From contig OU744724.1 of the NCBI GenBank assembly GCA_916613615.1, positions 46,168,662 to 46,232,661 of the forward strand: DNA of 64,000 nt. Direction: 5' to 3'. This stretch comes from Steromphala cineraria. Its lineage: Eukaryota; Mollusca; Gastropoda; Trochida; Trochidae. This document shows, in pieces, positions 11,198 through 22,020 of this stretch. Under the pieces are notes generated by a model. That model saw nothing but the letters and a program-made list of their open reading frames with translations. It did no database searches and was not told the DNA's origin. Positions within the stretch are counted from its first letter, which is position 1; every line of letters begins with the position of its first letter. Position numbers and translations under genes: made by a program.

Positions 11198-12289
11198 GTA
11201 AGTTTCAGTCTATAACTTTTCAATTATGTTGTTGTATTGCTTCACATGTCTTATTTACTTGTCAGACCAATAAAGCCCTCTGCTCTTTACATTTGTTCAT
11301 GCATTCTTTTGACTTTACTGCCAGAACTGCTATACTATACGTTCTGCTTATACTGTGCAAATTGATAGAAAATGAAAGGTAACCAGTCTGCAAGCTTCCA
11401 ATCATTCCAATAAAATCGGTTATCTCCGCTTCTCACGATCGATTGCATTCAGGAAATTTTGTGTTGCAATGCAGCATTTTGGAAAATGGCGGCATCAAAA
11501 CCAATAGTTTTGCGAATATGTACTTGAAAAATGGTAAGATGTCCTTGAAAATTGTAAATTGAGTTATTTATTAGTTTGGTTGATTTGGTTTGGTTATCTT
11601 TTAACAAATATTAAATTTTTTTTACGTCTTGGCAAATAATAATTTGTTGCAAACCAAACTCTGAAATTATTTGATTTTGTGATTGATCGCTCTGCAGCCA
11701 AATTCAATGGTATCTTGTCATATGTCATTATTTAGATAATTATCTCCGCTATCTGAAACTTACCATTTCGTCCTTTAAGATGAGCTAGGTAACCCTAGGT
11801 TGTATTTACAATCGTTTTAGATACCCTGTCATCCGGACCCCTCAATTACTCAAAGGCCGAAAGTTTGCGCCTTTTTTCTTGACCTTTAACCTCGTATATT
11901 TGCGTTGCAGTCATTGAAGTTAAATCTTAAAATGACTTCTTCTCTGAAACCATTTTGCAGTTGAGGGTTTGTTTTCTCGAAATAATAGTTGATCCAACCT
12001 TTGTTTAAATGCTGAAAGTTTGCCAGCTAGGTAAGGACAAGCCTGATTTGATGCAATAATGTTAGTTGTGCAATAAGCGTTGATGTTTAAAAGTGATCAT
12101 TTTTCAAAATGAATCATGATGACTGTCTTAAGACGCGAATGACCCACTCTTTGCAATAAGTATTTTCAATGACTAGAATTTTGTTGTAGAGCAAATTTTG
12201 GCCGCTATGGGGACCTGCTGGAAACCAGGAAGCCGGTATTATTTGGACAGTGATTTGATAAACATTTATATCTCATGCCCTACTTACCC
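11198..12289. other. Myosin intron, no feature recognised
   Basis: Follows the GTAAGT donor of the 63-bp exon. AT-rich, with ATTATTTAGATAATTATCTCCG-like words but no repeat family I could delimit and no coding signal. Confidence 0.5.
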
Positions 12290-14150
12290 GTTTATGGATA
12301 TTGAAAAAGGCCCTGTCCCTGTGTCCCCCCTGTCTGTTTATGGATATTGAAATAGGATCCGTCGCTGTGTCCCCCCTGTCTGTTTATAGATATTGAAATA
12401 GGATCCGTCCCTGTGTCCCCCTGTCTGTTTATGGATATTGAAATAGGATCCGTCCCTGTGTCCCCCTGTCTGTTTATGGATATCGAAATAGGATCCGTCG
12501 CTGTGTCCCCCCTGTCTGTTTATGGATATTGAAATAGGCTCTGTCCCTGTGTCCCCCTGTCTGTTTATGGATATTGAAATAGGATCCGTCCCTGTGTTCC
12601 CCCTGTCTGTTTATGGATATTGAAAAAGGCTCTGTCCCTGTGTCCCCCTGTCTGTTTATGGATATCAAAATAGGATCCGTCCCTGTAACCCCCTGTCTGT
12701 TTATGGATATTGAAATAGGATCCGTCCCTGTGTCCCCCTGTCTGTTTATGGATATTGAAATAGGATCCGTCCCTGTGTCCCCCTGTCTGTTTATGGATAT
12801 CGAAATAGGATCCGTCGCTGTGTCCCCCCTGTCTGTTTATGGATATTGAAATAGGCTCCGGCCCTGTGTCTCCCTGTCTGTTTATGGATATTGAAATAGG
12901 ATCCGTCCCTGTGTTCCCCCTGTCTGTTTATGGATATTGAAAAAGGCTCTGTCCCTGTGTCCCCCTGCCTGTTTATGGATATCAAAATAGGATCCGTCCC
13001 TGTAACCCCCTGTCTGTTTATGGATATTGAAATAGGATCCGTCCCTGTGTCCCCCTGTCTGTTTATGGATATTGAAATAGGCTCCGTCCCTGTGTCTTCC
13101 TGTCTGTTTATGGATATTGAAATAGGATCTGTCGCTGTGTCCCCCCTGTCTATTTATGGATATTGAAAAAGGCTCTGTCCCTGTGTCCCCCTGTCTGTTT
13201 ATGGATATTGAAATAGGATCCGTCCCTGTGTCCCCCCTGTCTGTTTATGGATATTGAAATAGGATCCGTCCCTGTGTTCCCCCTGTCTGTTTATGGATAT
13301 TGAAAAAGGCTCTGTCCCTGTGTCCCCCTGTCTGTTTATGGATATCAAAATAGGATCCGTCCCTGTAACCCCCTGTCTGTTTATGGATATTGAAATAGGA
13401 TCCGTCCCTGTGTCCCCCTGTCTGTTTATGGATATTGAAATAGGATCCGTCCCTGTGTCCCCCTGTCTGTTTATGGATATCGAAATAGGATCCGTCGCTG
13501 TGTCCCCCCTGTCTGTTTATGGATATTGAAATAGGCTCCGGCCCTGTGTCTCCCTGTCTGTTTATGGATATTGAAATAGGATCCGTCCCTGTGTTCCCCC
13601 TGTCTGTTTATGGATATTGAAAAAGGCTCTGTCCCTGTGTCCCCCTGTCTGTTTATGGATATCAAAATAGGATCCGTCCCTGTAACCCCCTGTCTGTTTA
13701 TGGATATTGAAATAGGATCCGTCCCTGTGTCCCCCTGTCTGTTTATGGATATTGAAATAGGCTCCGTCCCTGTGTCTCCCTGTCTGTTTATGGATATTGA
13801 AATAGGATCTGTCGCTGTGTCCCCCCTGTCTATTTATGGATATTGAAAAAGGCTCTGTCCCTGTGTCCCCCTGTCTGTTTATGGATATTGAAATAGGATC
13901 CGTCCCTGTGTCCCCCCTGTCTGTTTATGGATATTGAAATAGGATCCGTCGCTGTGTCCCCCTGTCTGTTTATGGATATTGAAATAGGCTCTGTCCCTGT
14001 GTCCCCCTGTCTGTTTATGGATATTGAAATAAGATCCGTCCCTGTGTTCCCCCTGTCTGTTTATGGATATTGAAAAAGGCTCTGTCCCTGTGTCCCCCTG
14101 TCTGTTTATGGATATTGAAATAGGCTCTGTCCTGTGTCCCCCTGTCTGTT
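12290..14150. repeat. 45-bp minisatellite, about 41 copies with higher-order structure
   Basis: The unit is GTTTATGGATATTGAAATAG followed by GATCCGTCCCTGTGTCCCCC and TGTCT, 45-46 bp. By counting TTTATGGATA-type starts I find about 41 units. A marked variant (ATATCAAAATAG with CCTGTAACCCCC) occurs at about 12654, 12971, 13334 and 13651, that is at spacings of 7, 8 and 7 units, giving a 15-unit (680 bp) higher-order period. Because many units are exactly 45 bp, 15-residue peptide repeats (MDIEIGSVPVSPCLF in one frame) stay open for up to 105 codons on either strand; 46-bp units break them, so they are not taken as genes. Most units carry GGATCC. Confidence 0.97.
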
Positions 14151-14456
14151 TGTCCTGGGGGACAATGTAATCAGCGGCGTCTGTCCGTACGTACATGCGT
14201 ACATGCCTCCAAATTGCACATGTCTTCTACCCTCCTAGGAGTGGTGAAGTACCAAATCACAAGCCATTTAGTTAATTTTTAAATATTTTACAAATTTCCA
14301 TGTTTTGAACTTTGTCGTTTTCTAAGAACAGAATTTAGATTAACAGATTAAGTTTGATCGATTGCAGACAAACTATTTGTCTGATACTTATAAAATTTTG
14401 CCCACACCTTCTTTCCTTTTAGGAGAGCTGCAGAGCTAAAAGAGATTACATGTATT
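14151..14456. repeat. Dispersed repeat abutting the minisatellite
   Basis: TGTTTGTCCTGGGGGACAA continues directly from the last minisatellite unit, followed by a CTGTCCGTACGTACATGC stretch and text such as AATTGCACATGTCTTCTACC and GATTGCAGACAAACTATTTG, related to the tandem units at 28915-29430 and to 52550-52740. Contains a short hairpin (TCCTGGGGGACA). Confidence 0.5.
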
Positions 14457-14720
14457 TTTATACCCCCTACCCCCACCTACGAAGAAGTAGGGGTATATGG
14501 CGCTCCGCCTGTTCTTCCGTCCGTCTGTCCGAGCATTCTTCGATATAAACAATAGAATTCTACCACTTGTTTAACTGATATTTTGTTTGGGTATTGATAT
14601 TTATTGATGAACTTTATTATACTCTATTAAATCTATAAAATATTGATATATGACGCTCTGCCCGTCCCTCCATGTGTATGTCGGAGCATTAGTCAAGATA
14701 ACCTGTAGAAGTCTTCCACA
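14457..14720 (+). repeat. Repeat family 5 (ACCCC hairpin family), partial copy
   Basis: After TATTTTTA comes a hairpin whose arms are CCCCCACCTAC / AGTAGGGGTAT, then GGCGCTCCGCC and TTCCGTCCGTCTGTCCGAGC. A second GACGCTCTGCCCGTCCCTCC block follows at about 14652. It has the same start architecture as families 1 to 4 but no distal complementary arm was found, so it appears 3'-truncated. Confidence 0.6.
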
Positions 14721-14908
14721 TTCTTCTTTATGGATGAATTTTATTTTATTTGCATACAGAATTTATCAGTAATTAACTGGAATTTAAAACAATGCCATCT
14801 AGAGCTTTTCGTTTTACCTCCGATGAAACTATTCATGACCTTATATGGATTTAGGTTCATACTGTGAATTATTTCATACGGAAGCATCCTAGTGCCACAG
14901 TCAAATTT

Positions 14909-15430
14909 TTTTTAGTAACCTCTAATTAGGACTTAGTTATCACCTAATTTGGAGATAACTAAGTCCTAAATAGGGCATATTTCCTAAGTAGGACTTAATT
15001 ATCGCCTAATTAGGAGATACTTTCACCTAATTAGGAGATACTATGACCTAATTAGGAGATAGTTATTCCTAATTAGGAGGTAGTAACGCCTATTTAGGAG
15101 ATAAGTAATCCCTAATTAGGACTAAGTTATCACCTAATTAGGTATTTAATTAGTATTTCCTAAATAGATGATAACTAAATCCTAATTAGGTGATAACTAT
15201 CTCCTAATTAGGAGATAATTATCTCCTAATTAGGAGTTAGTATATCATAATTAAGAGTTAATATATCCTAATTAGGAGATAGTTTTTTCTAATTAGGTAA
15301 AACGATCTCCTAATTAAGTGATAACGATCTCCTAATTAGGTGATAACTAAGTCCTAATTAGGTGATAACTATCTCCTAATTCGGAGATAGTTTCTCCTAA
15401 TTAGGTGATGGTATCTCCTAATTAGGGGAC
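14909..15430. repeat. Array of the palindrome CCTAATTAGG
   Basis: About 520 bp made of CCTAATTAGG (and near-copies CCTAATTTGG, CCTAAATAGG) spaced by short A/T/G-rich words, mostly GAGATAGTTAT, GTGATAACTAAGT and complements. More than 20 copies, so the array is close to self-complementary on many registers and could form long hairpins or cruciforms. No coding capacity. Confidence 0.9.
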
Positions 15431-15689
15431 AATGTTTTTTTACTGTGGCACTAGGATGCTAATTTCATGTCTTTTAGACTCTACTTTAAATTTATTGAAA
15501 TTGTTCTGCCTTCTTAAAAATTCTTTAAATTATTTTTTGGCATTGTGTATGAGGTTATGTAGTGCATTGTACATTACCAACATGTTTGTAAGGGACAGAC
15601 TTTTGAAAATCTTTGATGATAACATCATTTTGTGTTAATATTGTATATTTCATAAAGCCTTTGCCAGACATATCTGCCAGATATCTGTT
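15431..15689. other. Spacer between the palindrome array and the DIRS-like element
   Basis: No gene; TGCCAGATATCTGTTAGATGCCA immediately precedes the sharp rise in GC content at about 15695. Confidence 0.4.
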
Positions 15690-16529
15690 AGATGCCAGGG
15701 GGGCCGCTCCCCCGCTAGCGTACGGCGGGAGAAGACTCCCCCCTCCAGTGAGGGTTCCACTCACGAGTCACCCCCCTCTCCTCCTCACTCCGGCCGTAGG
15801 GTCACGCTCCGCTCCCCGGAGGTCTCCCCCAGTGACACGTCCACCCCCGCCGTGTCACCAGTTCACTCCGACCACCAGTTCATGGACACGACGAACCCTC
15901 GAAGCACGTCGGGTTCGGACGCGGCCGATAAGATGGACGCGGTGGTGGAATGGGACGAGTTTTCTACAGGAGGTGGACGAATCCCCGTCTCCTGGCAAAT
16001 GGGCTTGTCTGGAATCCTTCTGTGAGGAGGAGGCCTCACGATGCGGAGACAGGCCTTTCCCCCTCATCGGCTGTGCAACTCGGCCATAGAAGATTTCAGC
16101 CCGTCGATCTCGGCTGCTGCGCCGGGTAGGCTTATTCCTCCCCTTGTTCTGACGGACCGTCAGCGGTCCACCATATCAGTAGCGTCCCCCCCTATCCCTC
16201 TCAATCCTCCAGTCTTGGACAAGGATATCAGACGGGTCGCCGCCCCCTCCGCTGGCCACCACGTCTCGGACGCCAAGACTTGAACTCTGTCGCTCACGCC
16301 TGCAAGGGATGACGGCCTTCGCCAGAGAGGCAGAGATGGAGAGTGGGGCTCCTACCCTCTACCATACGTTCGGCTCCGTGCCGGGAGGCCTGGTGCAGGT
16401 AATGCTAAGCGAGGGACGTATCTCGGCGGGGATCACCAACCTACGCAGGGACGGGTTCCTCAGTCGGACCAACCTCCCTGTCGAGGTTCATAGTAATCTC
16501 CAGGCAGTCTCGGGGTCAGCCAACGCCCT

Positions 16530-16675
16530 CTTTGTCAGTACTGCTATTTATGAAGCGATCGGACTGGATGATATCCCTGGATCTTCAGGACGCGTGCTTG
16601 CATATTCCCACTTTTCGGGAACACCGCAAGTTCCTCTGCTTCGTCCTGGGGGCAGGAGGGGGCGCCACTAACAGG
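16530..16675 (+). pseudogene. DIRS-like reverse transcriptase fragment
   Basis: Reads SDWMISLDLQDACLHIPTF, then REHRKFLCFVLG. The S(L/I)DLxDAYxHxPI..HRKFLxFxxxG block is the RT region A of DIRS/Gypsy-type elements and its catalytic aspartate is kept (LDLQDA). The downstream YxDD box could not be found between 16675 and 16900, so this piece of the polymerase appears deleted or too diverged. Frameshifts lie on both sides. Confidence 0.75.
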
Positions 16676-16924
16676 TTGTCCAATTACTTCTCCATCACGA
16701 CGTACAGTTCCTGGACCTGGACGACGGGGTCAGTTACCACCTCTCTCCCGCAGTCCTCGGCTGGAGCTGAGGCCTCATTTGGGGTTTCTCAACCCTCACG
16801 TCAGGGAGGAAGTGTGCAGACACACATTCCCGCTGCCCCAGCGTCTCGTCCCTCGTCTAGCCTGGTGGAGGGTGCAGGCCAACGTGTTTTCAGGCGTTCC
16901 ACTCAGACCCCCCGCGGCGACCGC

Positions 16925-17130
16925 CCATCTTTTCACGGACGCATCCACGCAGGGCTAGGGCGCCCTCCTGGGAAGGGAACAGACGGCTGGGCTCCGGTCG
17001 TCGGCCCAGCGCACGCGCCACCACAACGAGCTGGAGATGGAAGCTATTAGGCTGGTAATCTGTCACTTGTCTGCTCCGCTGTGGGGCCAAGTGCTACTAG
17101 TGCACTCGGACACCCCGACAGCGGCTTGGG
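16925..17130 (+). pseudogene. DIRS-like RNase H fragment
   Basis: Reads FTDASTQG, a stop, GALLG.., then HHNELEMEAIRLVICHL and VLLVHSDTPTAA. The acidic residues of RNase H are visible: D in FTDAS, E in ELEMEA and D in VHSD. Known relatives have FTDAS.xGWGA, so the tryptophan codon has become a stop (TGG to TAG). Continues in another frame as WGLDALSFRWEG-like sequence leading to the recombinase. Confidence 0.75.
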
Positions 17131-17439
17131 GGGCACCAGCTGTCAGTCTATGTGTCTCCCGTCCCCGATCCCGGGTCGTGGGGCTTAGACGCTCTGTCGT
17201 TCAGATGGGAGGGGATGGGCGCTTACGCTTTCCCTCCCCGAGCTTTTTCACTCAAGTGGTGATGAAGATCGAGGCAACACGGTTGATCAGGCTGATCTTG
17301 ATAGCTCTCTTCTGGCCAGCGAGGCCGTGGTTCGTACCTCTTCGGAGGTTGGGCCAGGGGGATCCAATCCCCATTCCTCTCAGATTGGATCTCTTAGTGA
17401 GCGAGTCAAGCGGGCGGGAGCACTGGATCTTCACTGTTG

Positions 17440-18496
17440 GTTTGTCTCCAAAGGGGATGAAACGTGCGGGCTACTCGCAGGAAGTTGTAGCCGCGGTTTC
17501 CTCCACCCAGCTTGGCTCCACTTGCAAGTCGTACGACGTACAGTGGAGGTCATTTGCCACCTTCTGTGCTGACAAGGGCTGGGACGTCCAGGTAGTGACG
17601 ACCCCCAGGTGGCGGAGAACTTAGTGTATCTCCGGGAGGAGAGAGGGCTTAAGGCCTCCTCTATTAACACCCACCTAGCTGCAACCAGGTCGGTTCTGCG
17701 GAAGCGGGACTCCTCTGTGGACATCTCCGTCTTTAAGGAGGTGATCAGGACTTACCGTCTGGAGGACAGGCGGCTCAAGTCTAGACCTCCCGAGTGAGAT
17801 CTAACGGTCGTCCTAGAGCACTTGTGCTCGGACTTCTACGAGCCCCTGACAGAGTCCTTCATTCCCCGACTGACGGTAAAGAACGCCTTCCTGATGACCT
17901 TGGCTTCGGCCGCCAGGATCTCATAATTGCACGCGCTTCAAGCCGATTTGGGACTTGCTCTGAATTTCGTATGCAAGAACCAGGGGTCGGATGAACGGGG
18001 CAGGGTATTTCACATTCCCGCCCTTTCAGGTTCAGTCTCCCCCACGGACGAGGAGAACAGACTCCTCTGTCCGGTTCGAGGTCCGAGCTCTTCATGTTAT
18101 GCGGAACGTACGCGTTCGCTCCGGGGGAGGAGACTAATTCTAACTCAATCCCAGCGTAGCATGAAGGAGATAGACAAACGGTTCCTGGGCGTCTATCTGC
18201 GGTCCGCTATCCTTGAAGCCTACAAGCCAAGGAGTTAGCTCCGCCAGCTCGTGCTAACCCCCACGGCTTTTTACAGCAACATAGCTGTAGTAGACAACAT
18301 GTCGGACGTTATCTGGAAGTCTGTCATGGTTTTTGCTAACCATTACCGCCGAGATTTGTCCACGGTAGACCTCACGGGCGTGGCCAGGCTGGGGCCACAG
18401 GTGTTGCACAGCACCGACCTGCGGGTTCTGCTCCCCCCAGAGGGGTCGCAGTTCACCGTTAGGTCCTGGGTTGCGTTCTGTTGTTTTAACCAGTAA
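17440..18496 (+). pseudogene. DIRS-like tyrosine recombinase, broken
   Basis: The N-terminal SAM-like part reads GYSQEVVAAVSSTQLGST and KSYDVQWRSFATFCADKGW; after a frame change at about 17610 come VYLREERGLKASSINTHLAA and SVFKEVIRTYR. Then FYEPLTESFIPRLTVKNAF and LASAARIS (carrying the first catalytic arginine region) with a stop, and finally IWKSVMVFANHYRRDLSTVD with the likely nucleophile tyrosine in NHYRRD. At least three stops or shifts interrupt it. The enzyme would normally integrate the circular element DNA. Not functional here. Confidence 0.8.
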
Positions 18497-19003
18497 ACTT
18501 CGCATCGCACCTCCGTGTCTCGGTTGTTCTTTCTTCTGAGTCGGGGCGGGCTTCCCTCCTTAGCAGGGCACCTGTGCACCCACCTTTAGTTAGACGATAG
18601 TGGGGGGAGTACCTGCTCTCCTGCCCCCTTGCTCTCGCAGCCCTCCACCCTCTGTGGTAGTCGGGGCTACGGTGAGTCGGAGACGGTAGAGTACGTTAAA
18701 TAATAGTACGTTTTTGAGTAAACGTCATTATTTGTACTTACCGTCGACGACTCACCAATCTTTATTTCCCACCCATGCCTCCCCTCCTGCGAGTAGATTC
18801 GCTCTAGCGTTCACTGGCTCCAGGTAGGTTGGATGAGGTTCAGGTCACATGACCATAGGTGGCGCGGCGGGGATGAGCAGGTAACTCCCGTTTTGTTTTT
18901 TCTGTGTTATGGGTCGAGAGATAATTGATAGGCAATCAATGGGCTACGGTGAGTCGTCGACGGTAAGTACAAATAATGACGTTTACTCAAAAACGTACTA
19001 TTA

Positions 19004-20177
19004 ATTTGTGATGGATGTTATCACTGCAATAAAAAGCAATTCCAAAGTTAGAATTAATAATTCTTACTGAAAATCTCCTTTTTTACTTGACAAATTCATA
19101 TTCAAATATATTGATACACAATAACCTAAAAAAAAGTAAAGTTATTGTCAAAAAATTAAAAATTGCTGCTTGCTTGCTTGCTGGCTTTTTCTATAGTAAC
19201 AGGTTAGCTTGAGACTGGTAGAATGCCTAAGTACAGGCCTGTGGGGCAAAAAAAGCTAGAAAATCATGCAAAGTGAGGTTAGTTGTATGCCGCATGAAAA
19301 AATCATGCAAAGATAGCCAAGTCACATGATACTCACCATGACAGCCTAAGCCATCTAGACTTGAGCAAGACTCTTATTGGTCAAATAATAATACATATTT
19401 TCAACAAATTAAAGTGTTTCTTGATTTTATTAACTTAACTTTTGGAAGTAAAAATCCATAATTGAAAATAAGAAGAGATTCTACCGTTTGATTTTTTTAA
19501 ACAAGATTGAAAAATAATGTGAAAATGAGTCTTGCTTGCAAACTGGCACAAGTTGTGATGATATGCAAATAAGGTCAGCTGACCTTTTGTTTATAAACAT
19601 TGGCATGTGCATTTTGTTTTGATTAACATCAAGGAGCATAATTAATGGTTTAATTACAGAATTTAGTTAGCCAAGTTATAGAATTAGACAAGTAATAGAT
19701 TATAGATAATGAAAATAAATATGAATATGCTTATAAGTGTATTTAATAAGCATTTTTAAATGAAAATATAATAAATATGCTTACCGTATAAATAAAATTA
19801 AAAAAAATATTTTAGCCTTTTCACTGCTGTACTTAAGATAATCATATATAGTTCTTGGCTCTCTGTCTGTGATCATTGTTTGTAGAGTATATTGATTAAT
19901 CAAAACATGCAATTGTATCTTTTTGGGTTTTCAACTTTCGAAGATTTTGAGTTTTGTAAATTACTCTGGAAGCACTACTTAGAAATTTATTTCACAAAAC
20001 ATATCTCCATGAAACTTGGTATTTATCATCACTAGAGGTCGTGCTTTTCAGGGTTTTTATGCTTTCTCGACTATCATTTTTCAATATGATCAACTTTCAA
20101 ATTAATTCCTTCCATGACTTAACACAACCAGATTTCCTGACTAATCATTACAAGAAGTTCATTCAGTATTCTTGTTA
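19004..20177. other. No gene recognised
   Basis: AT-rich intronic sequence following the DIRS-like inverted repeat. The GCTTGCTTGCTTGCTGG run at 19168 is a short simple repeat; otherwise nothing supported. Confidence 0.5.
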
Positions 20178-20658
20178 TGTCTCCCCCCGAAGGGTCGGGG
20201 AGACATATTGGTTTGAGCTGAGTTCCCGTCGGCGTTGGCGTTGGCGTTCCCATTTCGTTTCCGGAGCATATCTCTAAAACTATGTGACCGATCATCACCA
20301 AACTTGGTAAACTGTCTCTCCATATCATGTAGATGTGCCTTTTGGAGGTAATAGATTTCTTAAAATTTAATTATTTATCTATTTCCATGGCAAAAATTTG
20401 GACTTGGTCTTTTTCAAGGGTAGTGTTCGTTTCTGGAGCAGATATCTAGCCAAACTTGGTATATTGTCTCTCCATGTCATGTAAATGTGCCATTTGGAGG
20501 TTTGAGATTTAAAACAAATTATTTTGTTTATTTCCATGCAACAATTTGGACTGAGTCTTTTTTAAAGGGTAGTGTTTGTTTCCCGAGCAGATCTCATTAA
20601 TGGTGCTTTATGATAGTATTGTTTAGAGGTTTGGAGCATTTGAGGAAGGGGGAGACAT
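20178..20658 (+). repeat. Repeat family 3 (ATGTCTCCCC family), complete copy
   Basis: Starts with the hairpin ATGTCTCCCC-..-GGGGAGACAT (20178-20206), then GTCGGCGTTGGCGTTGGCG and CGTTTCCGGAGCA, a body with two related units (CACCAAACTTGGTA..CTGTCTCTCCATATCATGTA; CAAACTTGGTATATTGTCTC), and ends GGGGGAGACAT at 20648-20658. The first ten bases are thus complementary both to the local arm and to the terminus. Confidence 0.85.
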
Positions 20659-20659
20659 C

Positions 20660-22020
20660 TGTTTTTACGGGTAAAAACACTTTCTAGTTTATTTTGGAAT
20701 TAGAGGTTTTTTTGAAAATTTATAATTTCATAAGGTACTTGTATAAGGGCTGGATAGAAAAGACATCTTCTACTAATATTTTTTTTATCCCATCGGTTTA
20801 ATTTGGTCACAGACTTCATTGGGGGAACTATGCAGACACCAGTCACTTTGGCTGACCATGACTTTATTTTCAAGGTCACCACATCACTTAGACCACTTTT
20901 GAATTTATTGTCAAAATGAAATCTCATGAACCATTATAATCCTTGTCTTCATATTTGGTCACAGCATACATTAGGGGATTATGCAAGCACCTGTCACATT
21001 GGGTAACCGTGGCCTTATTTTCAAGGTAATCACAGCACATTGACCACTTTTGAAACTCTTGTTTACGCCGTATCTTTTAGCTTAGCATTAGCCTGATGCA
21101 TAATCCTTATGGCTTTGAAAACATGTCTCAAATGATTACTTACCGGTATGTTGGCTTCTATCCTTCTGTGAAAGACGAGCTCATAGTGGGGGTATGTGAA
21201 CTTTGCTCACTTTTTTTCTTGCTTAAAACTGTGTATGCTCTGTAAGCAGTACTTCAGTATGTCAGGGATGTCCAGTTGCAACCTCTATTTTTGATTTAAA
21301 ACATGAAATCATAAGACAATTGTGCTCTCAGTGAGGGTTCTACCTGGTATGAAATATGAAGCCTGTTTGACGAGCATAAAGTATAGCAAATCAAAGATTT
21401 TATTTAAGTGATTAGGATACAAGAACTTTAGTAGTAAAAAATGCATTTAGTAAAATAATAGGTCTTCAATTCTTTGAACAGTTTTGTCTTTGTTAAATCT
21501 AGTAATATATGTAATGTTTTATCTAACACTTCTTTTCAAAGGCAAAAACAATTGCTTATTCCTGGAATGTTTTGGCAAATCTGAATATCAAGTTCTTTAG
21601 TTCCTTTCAACTGTAAAACCCACTATTCCTGGGCTTTTGTCATTCTTGACTTCAACATTTTTAACTTCAAAGGATTTAATCCCTGAAATCTTTCCCTTTC
21701 AGTTTTGTTCTTATATAACCACTAAAAGTTGGTGTTATTATCTGATCCGGGGGGAGGGGGAGACCTACATCTGATTACCCTCCTAATTTCTGATCGATTG
21801 CACTTTCTTCCATTTTATCTATATATATATATGTCAATTCTGTTTTTAAGTTTCATTGTTGATTGACTTAACCGCAAAAGAAACATCAGGCTGGTATTTT
21901 ATTTTACTGACTTTAATTTCAATATATCATAAAAACCAAACTAGATATATTATACTTTGAATTTTGCAACTATGGTCAATAATGTTCTAACATAAATATT
22001 TTAGAAATTATTTAAAAAAC
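20660..22020. other. Repeat-derived and unassigned sequence
   Basis: About 20810-21060 contains CATTGGGGGAACTATGCAG and CATTAGGGGATTATGCAAGC units like those at 3780-3970, a dispersed family with CACAGCAC..TGACCACTTTTGAAACTCTTG. 21060-22020 has no recognised feature apart from (TA)n near 21822. Confidence 0.5.

Larger units (their letters stand above)
15690..19003 (+). mobile_element. Decayed DIRS-like (tyrosine-recombinase) retrotransposon
   Basis: A GC-rich block in an AT-rich region containing, in order, a reverse-transcriptase fragment, an RNase H domain and a tyrosine recombinase, which is the DIRS order. The frame is broken by many shifts and stops. The right end carries a 56-bp perfect inverted repeat, 18701-18756 against 18948-19003 (key words TAATAGTACG, CCGTCGACGACTCACC and their complements); a third partial copy of GGCTACGGTGAGTCG lies at 18665-18679. 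DIRS elements are known for inverted terminal and internal complementary repeats. The matching left terminus was not found near 15690, so the left end seems lost. About 15700-16500 is probably the gag-like part but shows no motif. Confidence 0.8.

Noticed and set aside
12474..14196. Open frames of 64-105 codons on both strands with 15-residue repeats
   Set aside because: They arise because the minisatellite unit is mostly 45 bp (a multiple of three); 46-bp units break every frame and both strands are equally open.
15613..16089. 158-codon GC-rich frame at the start of the DIRS-like region
   Set aside because: Pro/Arg-rich text from GC-rich sequence; starts in unrelated AT-rich DNA and no motif is seen. 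Possible gag remnant but not supportable as a gene.
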